This document shows positions 58,279 through 64,000 of a DNA stretch of 64,000 nucleotides, piece after piece. Made by a program: the position numbers and the translations under genes. The first letter of the stretch is position 1, and the number at the start of each line of letters is the position of its first letter. Source of the stretch: Bacillus_BA fengqiuensis. GTDB lineage: Bacteria; Bacillota; Bacilli; Bacillales; Bacillaceae_H. Location: the NCBI GenBank assembly GCA_030813035.1, contig JAUSTV010000002.1. One strand, 5' to 3'. The notes under the pieces are model-generated. The model had not been told where the DNA came from and did no database searches. It worked only from the letters and a program-made list of their open reading frames with translations.

Positions 58279-59610
58279 ATGGAGTTTGATAGCGTTATGC
58301 TAAGCCGGATGTTAACAACCTTAACATTGGCTTTTCATATCATTTTCGCAACGATTGGTGTAGGTGTGCCTGTTCTGATTTCGGTAGCCGAGTTTATCGG
58401 AATCAAAAAAAATGATCCGCATTATATATTGCTGGCGAGAAGATGGACGCGGGGTTTTACCATTACGGTAGCAATTGGAGTTGTAACCGGCACATGTATT
58501 GGATTGCAATTATCCCTGTTGTGGCCGAGTTTTATGAGAATTGCAGGGCAAGCCATTGCGCTTCCCTTATTCATGGAAACGTTCGCGTTTTTCTTTGAAG
58601 CCATTTTCTTAGGGATTTATTTGTATACGTGGGACCGATTTAGAAAGCCGATATATCATTGGCTTCTCTCCATTCCCGTTATTATGGGTTCTTCATTATC
58701 GGCTTTCTTTATTACCACGGTAAATGCATTTATGAATACCCCTCAAGGTTTTGAATTAGTCGATGGTGTCATTAAAACGGTTGATCCGATTCAAGCAATG
58801 TTTAATCCGGCGACACCGACGAAAACGTTCCATGTACTTGTAACGGCTTATTTGGCCTCCGCCTTCGTTCTGGCCATGATTGCAGCCTTTCAGATGTTAA
58901 GAAGTGATGTAACGGATTATACGAAAAAAGCGTTGCATTTAACCGTGACATCAGCCTTTTTATTCGCGATTTTAACCGGGATTGCAGGAGATTTATCCGC
59001 TAAATTTTTGGCTGAGTATCAGCCTGAAAAATTAGCTGCACTTGAATGGCATTTTGAGACAGAAAAGGGTGCAGATCTTATTTTATTTGGTACGCTAGAC
59101 GAAGAAAATCAGGAAGTTAAATATGCCATTCATTTACCTAAAATGCTAAGTTTTTTGGCCCATAATGACTTTAATGCGGAAGTAACAGGATTAAATGAGT
59201 TTCCAAAAGATGAAACGGCGCCTTTATATGTCCACTATCTATTCGATTTTAAAGTAACCTTTGCGGCGTTTATGACACTGATAGCATCATTGTTTGTGGT
59301 GTTTTCAAGATGGAGAAAGGAATGGGTGCATAATAAATGGTTATTGCGAGCAATTGTCCTTTGCGGTCCGCTGTCGATAATTTCTATTGAATTAGGATGG
59401 ATTTTAGCGGAAGTAGGACGGCAGCCATGGATTTTAAGAGGGTATATGAAGGTATCTGAAGCAGCGACTACTTCAAGCGGTGTAGGAGCCATGCTATGGC
59501 TGTTTCTTGGCTTATATATTATGTTAGGGGTCATTTGTACGGTTGTTCTTCGCAAGATGTTTATAAACAATCCTGCGGAAGCAGAGCTGGAATATCGTTT
59601 TAAAGACTAA
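58279..59610 (+). CDS. Cytochrome bd ubiquinol oxidase subunit I (YthA/CydA type)
   Basis: A 443-residue membrane subunit carrying the b and d hemes. Family motifs: TLAFHIIFATIGVG with heme ligand His20, GVVTGTCIGLQLS, ETFAFFFEAIFLG with the buried glutamate, SAFFITTVNAFMNTP, and EVGRQPWILRGYM near the C-terminus. The short Q-loop and 443-residue length suit the YthA-like, short-loop type rather than long CydA. ATG 58279 follows AAGAGGTG. It forms an operon with subunit II and lies behind a Rex site, so it should respond to redox state and oxygen. Confidence 0.9.
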   Translation: MEFDSVMLSRMLTTLTLAFHIIFATIGVGVPVLISVAEFIGIKKNDPHYILLARRWTRGFTITVAIGVVTGTCIGLQLSLLWPSFMRIAGQAIALPLFMETFAFFFEAIFLGIYLYTWDRFRKPIYHWLLSIPVIMGSSLSAFFITTVNAFMNTPQGFELVDGVIKTVDPIQAMFNPATPTKTFHVLVTAYLASAFVLAMIAAFQMLRSDVTDYTKKALHLTVTSAFLFAILTGIAGDLSAKFLAEYQPEKLAALEWHFETEKGADLILFGTLDEENQEVKYAIHLPKMLSFLAHNDFNAEVTGLNEFPKDETAPLYVHYLFDFKVTFAAFMTLIASLFVVFSRWRKEWVHNKWLLRAIVLCGPLSIISIELGWILAEVGRQPWILRGYMKVSEAATTSSGVGAMLWLFLGLYIMLGVICTVVLRKMFINNPAEAELEYRFKD

Positions 59611-59632
59611 TAGTGGCAGGAGGAGGTAAAGG

Positions 59633-60649
59633 GTGGAAATTCAACTTTTGGGAATTACCGTACTATGGTTATTCCTGTATGGCTATTTAATTGTTGCTTC
59701 CATTGATTTTGGGGCGGGTTTTTTTGCTTACTACGGTAAAGTGACGAAACAAGATCATGTAATAAATAAACTTATTAGTCGTTACTTATCTCCAGTTTGG
59801 GAAGTAACGAATGTATTTTTTGTCTTTTTCTTTGTCGGGATTGTAGGATTTTTCCCGGATACAGCCTATTATTACGGAACGGCCTTACTGATTCCGGGAA
59901 GCGTTTCACTTGTATTACTGGCGATTCGCGGCTCTTTTTATGCGTTTGGTAACTATGGCTCCAGAGATAACGGCCTTTACTTGTTTTTATATGGTGCAAC
60001 CGGTTTATTAATCCCTGCATCGCTTTCAACCGCTCTTACTATATCGGAAGGAGGATTCATTGAAAAGAGGGGAGATACCGTCGTGTTTTTGGCGAAAGGA
60101 TTATTTACAAATCTGTACTCATGGAGTGTCGTTATTTTGGCGATCGTTTCTGTCCTCTTTATCAGCGCAAGTTTTTTAACGTATTATGCGGCACGCGCGG
60201 ATGATCATAAAGCTTTGGAAATACTCCGTCGCTTTGCGCTTTTCTGGAGTCCGCCGACTATTTTAGCGAGTTTTTTGGTATTTGTTTCATTAAGGCAGCA
60301 TAATGTTCGGCATTTTGAAAATATTGTTGAGAGATACTGGTGGATGTTCGTTTTATCACTTCTTTGCTTCTTGATTGCGTCCGTACTTATTTGGATGCGC
60401 AAAAACTATGGAACGGCTTTTATTTTTGTCATGTTTCAATTTTTCTTTGCCTTTTTCGGGTATGGGGCGTCGCATTTGCCTTATATTTTAGATCCGTATA
60501 TCACCATTTACAGTGGATATACTAACGAAACGATGGGAATTACATTAGTCATCGTTTTCATTTTGGGTTTATTGCTGCTTATTCCATCTTTATTCTTGCT
60601 TATGCGTTTGTTCTTGTTTGATGCGGATTATATTAAAGGGAAAAAATAA
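59633..60649 (+). CDS. Cytochrome bd ubiquinol oxidase subunit II (YthB/CydB type)
   Basis: A 338-residue partner of subunit I with about eight to nine membrane segments. The N-terminus YGYLIVASIDFGAGFFAYYG, PVWEVTNVFFVFFFVGIVGFFP (quoted in part: PVWEVTNVFFVFFF) and the central AIRGSFYAFGNYGSRDN are typical of YthB/CydB. GTG 59633 lies 7 bases behind AGGAGGT. It starts 23 bases after subunit I. A terminator follows the stop codon. Confidence 0.9.
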   Translation: MEIQLLGITVLWLFLYGYLIVASIDFGAGFFAYYGKVTKQDHVINKLISRYLSPVWEVTNVFFVFFFVGIVGFFPDTAYYYGTALLIPGSVSLVLLAIRGSFYAFGNYGSRDNGLYLFLYGATGLLIPASLSTALTISEGGFIEKRGDTVVFLAKGLFTNLYSWSVVILAIVSVLFISASFLTYYAARADDHKALEILRRFALFWSPPTILASFLVFVSLRQHNVRHFENIVERYWWMFVLSLLCFLIASVLIWMRKNYGTAFIFVMFQFFFAFFGYGASHLPYILDPYITIYSGYTNETMGITLVIVFILGLLLLIPSLFLLMRLFLFDADYIKGKK

Positions 60650-60682
60650 ATGGAGAGAGAATTCTCTCTCCATTTATTTTTT
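60645..60682 (+). terminator. Terminator of the cytochrome bd operon
   Basis: AAATAAATGGAGAGAGAA and its exact complement form a loopless palindrome followed by TTTTTTC. Overlaps the subunit II stop codon. Confidence 0.92.
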
Positions 60683-60764
60683 CTTGTTATTGTTTGGACA
60701 TATGATAAAATCATTCTATGTCAGCTATTACATACTCAATATCGTTATTATTGGAGGAATCTTC

Positions 60765-61424
60765 GTGAAAAAAGAGTTTGCCGTCATCGGATTGGGCCGC
60801 TTCGGCGGAAGTATTTGCAAAACGTTAAGTGAGCAAGGGATGGAAGTGCTGGCCATTGATGTCGATGAAGATAAAGTGAATGAGTTCGCAAATGTTGCTT
60901 CCCATGCTGTCGTGGGAGACACAACGGACGAAGCTGTATTGAAAAGTTTAGGAATTCGCAATTTCGATCATGTCATTGTAGCGATTGGCGATAATATTCA
61001 AGCAAGTATTTTAACGACGTTAATCTTAAAAGAGCTCGGTGTTGAAAACATTACCGTTAAAGCACAAAATGATTATCATGAAAAGGTATTGACAAAAATT
61101 GGTGCGAACCAAATTGTGCACCCTGAACGCGATATGGGGAAAAGAATCGCTACGAGCATTGTATCAAATAATGTGTTAGATTACCTGGAGTTATCTGATG
61201 AACACAGTATTGTAGAGATTGTGGCTAACAGCCGGGTAGACGGCCATTCTTTAATCGACTTGGACATTCGCGCCAAGTATGGAATCAATATTGTGGCTAT
61301 TAAAAGGGGGAAGGATATCATCGTTTCTCCTCAAGCATCAGAAATTATCCGTGAAAAGGATATTTTGATTGTCATTGGAGCAGATATCGATATTAACCGG
61401 TTTGAAAAGAAAGTGGTAGGATAA
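60765..61424 (+). CDS. ktrC: Potassium uptake gating subunit KtrC (RCK protein)
   Basis: A 219-residue cytoplasmic gating ring subunit. The RCK_N Rossmann domain (1-~135) has GLGRFGGSICKTL, VLAIDVDEDKV, GDTTDEAVL and VHPERDMGKR. The RCK_C domain (~140-219) is the c-di-AMP-binding module in B. subtilis KtrC. It regulates a separate KtrD-type channel not seen in the window. GTG 60765 follows GGAGG at 7 bases; the longer frame upstream crosses a terminator. Ends at a terminator shared with rnjA. Confidence 0.93.
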   Translation: MKKEFAVIGLGRFGGSICKTLSEQGMEVLAIDVDEDKVNEFANVASHAVVGDTTDEAVLKSLGIRNFDHVIVAIGDNIQASILTTLILKELGVENITVKAQNDYHEKVLTKIGANQIVHPERDMGKRIATSIVSNNVLDYLELSDEHSIVEIVANSRVDGHSLIDLDIRAKYGINIVAIKRGKDIIVSPQASEIIREKDILIVIGADIDINRFEKKVVG

Positions 61425-61470
61425 AAAAGAAGAACTTTCCTCTTTTGGGAGGAAAGTTCTTCTTTTTTAT
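61423..61470. terminator. Bidirectional terminator between ktrC and rnjA
   Basis: AAAAAAGAAGAACTTTCCTC pairs with GAGGAAAGTTCTTCTTTTTT around a short loop, with A/T runs on both sides. Confidence 0.93.
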
Positions 61471-63134
61471 ACTTCCATAATGATCGGAAGGATCATTGGA
61501 CGGCGTTTTGTTTTTTCGTATAAGAATGGAGCCAATGTATCTGTAATTTCATTTTTGATTTCAGACCATTGAGTCGTACGTCTTTCCATCACTTTGTTCA
61601 AGTGCTTTGTAATGAGAGTTTGAGCATCGTTAATTAAATCGCCAGATTCACGCATATAAACAAATCCGCGTGAAATGATATCCGGACCAGCTGCGATTTT
61701 GAAATCTTTCATATTGATGCTTACAACGACGATGACAAGGCCTTCCTCCGATAAAATGCGTCGATCGCGAAGAACGATGTTTCCGATATCTCCTATTCCG
61801 TTTCCGTCGATGTATACGGATCCTGAAGGAATTTTGCCGCTCACACCGACTTCTTCATCGCCCAACGCCAATACTTCGCCATTGTCCATGATGAAGCAAT
61901 TTTCTTCAGGAACACCGCAGTCAATGGCTAATTTGGCGTGCATTTTTTGCATTCGGTATTCACCGTGGATTGGCATGAAATATTGAGGCTTCATTAAACG
62001 GATCATTAGCTTTTGCTCTTCTTGGCCGCCGTGACCAGATGTATGAATATCGCTTAATGTACCGTGAATAACATCGGCACCGGCACGGTATAACATATTA
62101 ATCGTACGGCTTACACTTACTGTATTTCCTGGGATTGGAGAAGAAGAAAAGACAACTGTATCCCCCGGAATGATTTGAATTTGACGGTGGGTACCGTTTG
62201 CAATACGCGATAGCGCAGCCATTGGTTCACCTTGGCTTCCTGTACAAAGAATAGTTACTCTGTTTGCAGGAAGTCGATTGATTTGGGATGCTTCCACGAA
62301 TGTATCTTTAGGACAACGAATATAGCCCAAGTCTTGTCCGATTTCGATAGCTGCTTCCATGCTGCGTCCGAATACAGCAATTTTGCGGTTGTACATAACA
62401 GCCGCTTCAATCACTTGCTGAAGACGATGGATATTTGATGCGAAAGTAGCGAAAATGATGCGTCCGTCCACTTTGCGGAAGATATCATGGATGCTTTCTC
62501 CCACGCGGCGTTCTGACATGGTAAAATGAGGGACTTCACTATTTGTACTGTCAGAAAGCAAGCAAAGGACGCCTTCTTTTCCGATTTCCGCCATCTTCGT
62601 TAAGTTAGCCGGTTCGCCTACTGGTGTAAAGTCAAACTTAAAATCGCCTGTATGTACGATTTGACCGTTCGGTGTCTTGACCACTACACCATAGGAATCC
62701 GGGATACTGTGAGTGGTACGGAAGAATGTCACAGATGTTTTACGGAACTTTATGATATCGTCTTCTTTAATTTCGATTAATTTCGCTTTACGCAAAAGAC
62801 CATGCTCTTCAAGTTTGTTGCGGATCAATCCAAGAGCTAATTTTCCGCCGTAAACCGGAATGTTTAATTCTCTTAATAAATAAGGGATTCCTCCGATGTG
62901 ATCTTCATGGCCGTGCGTTACGAAAAGACCGCGGATTTTGTCTTCGTTTTTCACTAAATATGTGTAATCAGGGATCACATAATCAATTCCAAGTAATTCA
63001 TCTTCTGGGAATTTGATTCCAGCATCAATTAAAATGATTTCATCTTGAAATTGTACAGCATACGTGTTTTTACCGATTTCGCCGAGGCCGCCAAGGGCGA
63101 ACACGGCCGTTTGATTATTTTTTACAAATTTCAT
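61467..63134 (-). CDS. rnjA: Ribonuclease J1
   Basis: A 555-residue 5' exonuclease/endonuclease of the RNA degradosome. Metallo-beta-lactamase zinc ligands HGHEDH are at residues 74-79 with further ligands in HTGDF and the beta-CASP motifs (LLSDSTNSEVP, ASNIHRLQQ, GSQGEP, HTSGHGG, PIHGEYRM). The C-terminal domain ends PFLYEKTKRRPMILPIIMEV (quoted in part: KTKRRPMILPI). It is essential or nearly so for mRNA turnover in bacilli. It starts two bases after the rpoY stop codon, so the two are co-translated. Confidence 0.96.
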   Translation of the reverse strand: MKFVKNNQTAVFALGGLGEIGKNTYAVQFQDEIILIDAGIKFPEDELLGIDYVIPDYTYLVKNEDKIRGLFVTHGHEDHIGGIPYLLRELNIPVYGGKLALGLIRNKLEEHGLLRKAKLIEIKEDDIIKFRKTSVTFFRTTHSIPDSYGVVVKTPNGQIVHTGDFKFDFTPVGEPANLTKMAEIGKEGVLCLLSDSTNSEVPHFTMSERRVGESIHDIFRKVDGRIIFATFASNIHRLQQVIEAAVMYNRKIAVFGRSMEAAIEIGQDLGYIRCPKDTFVEASQINRLPANRVTILCTGSQGEPMAALSRIANGTHRQIQIIPGDTVVFSSSPIPGNTVSVSRTINMLYRAGADVIHGTLSDIHTSGHGGQEEQKLMIRLMKPQYFMPIHGEYRMQKMHAKLAIDCGVPEENCFIMDNGEVLALGDEEVGVSGKIPSGSVYIDGNGIGDIGNIVLRDRRILSEEGLVIVVVSINMKDFKIAAGPDIISRGFVYMRESGDLINDAQTLITKHLNKVMERRTTQWSEIKNEITDTLAPFLYEKTKRRPMILPIIMEV

Positions 63135-63136
63135 GT

Positions 63137-63349
63137 TTATCCAATCTCCAATACGTTAAAATCTTCGCTTTGTTGTTCATATTCTAAAAATGCACCTTTA
63201 AGGGGTTGAACAAATTCAATATTGATAGGGCGCTCTTTTAATTTTAGACGAACATCACGCTCTGCTTCCCCTTCTACATAAAGTACCTTTGTTTTTTCAC
63301 GAACAGGTACCTCGTAAATACTCTCTTGATAATACACTTTAAAAATCAT
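63137..63349 (-). CDS. rpoY: RNA polymerase epsilon subunit
   Basis: A 70-residue small subunit of Firmicutes RNA polymerase. MIFKVYYQE, EVPVREKTKVLYVEG, ERDVRLKLKERP and GAFLEYEQQSEDFNVLE match B. subtilis RpoY (YkzG). ATG 63349 follows AAGGAG; the longer frame to 63379 starts before that site. It is first in the rpoY-rnjA operon, as in B. subtilis. Confidence 0.95.
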   Translation of the reverse strand: MIFKVYYQESIYEVPVREKTKVLYVEGEAERDVRLKLKERPINIEFVQPLKGAFLEYEQQSEDFNVLEIG

Positions 63350-63789
63350 GATAATTCTCTCCTTACTACCGAAATTCAAGTAACTTTTTATATTATATTA
63401 TAAAATGGTTATGTATTTCATGTATTTTCTACTAAGAAACGTCACCTTTCACATATTTTAGTCACCTAACCAGAACAAGTCAATGCGGGAATACTCATAA
63501 TGGTTACATTCTGTCCCTAAAATTAAGAGAAGGCAGGAAACAATAAGCCTTTTATTTTAGTGAAAAAGCTTTCACTAAAGAATAACATAAAATAGCAAAA
63601 TGTTTGACTTTTTTCAAAAAAAACAGTCATTTTGTGCCAATAATTTAAGGAATAAAGGGGAATAAGGCACAAACCTTCGCCTGCTGCATTTCCGTTCAAA
63701 CAGGCTAAAAATCATGATAAGCGTTCGCTGATGTTAAAGGCAGCCCCTCTAAGCAGAGAGGCTGTCTTTAAGTATTTACCAATAAATGA
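63350..63789. other. Gene-free upstream region of rpoY-rnjA
   Basis: AT-rich promoter region of the reverse operon. It contains a hairpin GGCAGCCCCTCT/AGAGAGGCTGTC (63739-63770) followed by TTTAAG that looks like a forward-strand terminator, although no gene precedes it. No other coding frame is convincing. Confidence 0.45.
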
Positions 63790-63892
63790 TAAAAAGAAAC
63801 TTCCATCAGCGGGGCCTTCATTCCTCACTTAAACTTCTCCGATTACTCTTAGTATGGGAGAAGAGACTTATTGCCCATTAATGCGGGATAAA
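63790..63892 (+). repeat. Structured modular repeat, short copy C5
   Basis: 5' module AAGAAACTTCCATCAGCGGGG, a CTTCTCC/GGGAGAAG stem, and the 3' bulged hairpin TTAT-TG-CCC...GGG-ATAA (63868-63891). It carries the same T-A closing pair as C4. No central module. Confidence 0.8.
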
Positions 63893-63925
63893 GTTTGAGC
63901 GGGTTAATCACTTTGTAAATGATTG

Positions 63926-64000
63926 GCCCAGCTTCAGCGCTTAGCCTTGCAAACTTTCGCTTTTGTCCCTACGCTATTGTTTTTTTGCGGAGGAGCTCAT
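63926..64000 (+). repeat. CAGCTTCAGCGCTTAGCC repeat, partial at window edge
   Basis: CCCAGCTTCAGCGCTTAGCC resembles the fragment at 27675-27702 and a common Bacillus repeat that begins GTCTAGCTCCAGCGC. It runs off the window. Confidence 0.4.

Overview
The window is chromosomal DNA from an endospore-forming member of the Bacillaceae related to Bacillus subtilis and Priestia. Four kinds of evidence support this. Gene order follows the B. subtilis yk region (glcT-ptsGHI, ykwC, patA, cheV, ykyB, ykuD, ykuE, fadH/ykuF, ykuI, ykuJ, abbA, ykuL, ccpC, dapH, dapL, ykuS, ykuU, ykuV, ktrC, rnjA, rpoY). Ribosome binding sites are AGGAGG-type with frequent TTG and GTG starts. Sporulation-linked genes are present (glcU-gdh, a coat-like protein, small basic spore-like proteins). 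Classic Firmicutes leader RNAs occur (S-box, RFN, a GlcT-type RAT). I see no rRNA, tRNA, CRISPR array, prophage or transposase.

Layout. 0-5.5 kb: end of an ABC-F ATPase gene, a 5'-truncated oxidase-like remnant, small hypothetical genes, a DeoR regulator with a HAD phosphatase, and a Gfo/Idh oxidoreductase. 5.5-12.8 kb: a CstA-type transporter with a cre-like site, then yitJ-metH (methionine and one-carbon metabolism) under a SAM riboswitch. 13-18.4 kb: a YkvI-type membrane protein and the riboflavin operon ribD-ribE-ribBA-ribH under an FMN riboswitch. 18.6-23.9 kb: glucose PTS (glcT, ptsG behind a RAT/terminator, ptsH, ptsI). 23.9-26.4 kb: cidA-cidB and a LysR (CidR-type) regulator. 26.5-37.1 kb: a conserved hypothetical, nitroreductase, TM2 protein, dehydrogenase, aminotransferase, IDEAL protein, CorA, TetR with an MFS transporter, cheV (sigma-D type promoter) and ykyB. 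37.2-46.7 kb: an accessory-looking block (glcU-gdh, ykuD, ppx, ppk with a four-repeat PHO box, a coat-like gene, a PAS-GGDEF-EAL protein) bounded by long copies of a structured repeat. 46.8-57.9 kb: the yku cluster, including c-di-GMP and c-di-AMP receptors, lysine/DAP synthesis (dapH, dapL) and thiol redox proteins. 58-63.4 kb: cytochrome bd oxidase with a Rex operator, KtrC, and rpoY-rnjA.

The most unusual content lies between the genes. One dispersed, modular, strongly structured repeat family has at least seven copies, all in the same orientation. Pairs of copies show compensatory base changes in their stems, which suggests a structured RNA. Several copies sit directly upstream of genes and seem to supply leader, RBS or promoter bases. 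A second family consists of two adjacent hairpins, sits mainly between convergent genes, also shows compensatory changes, and probably acts as bidirectional terminators. A third, 235-bp family has short inverted ends. These three families are the best candidates for undescribed elements in this window.
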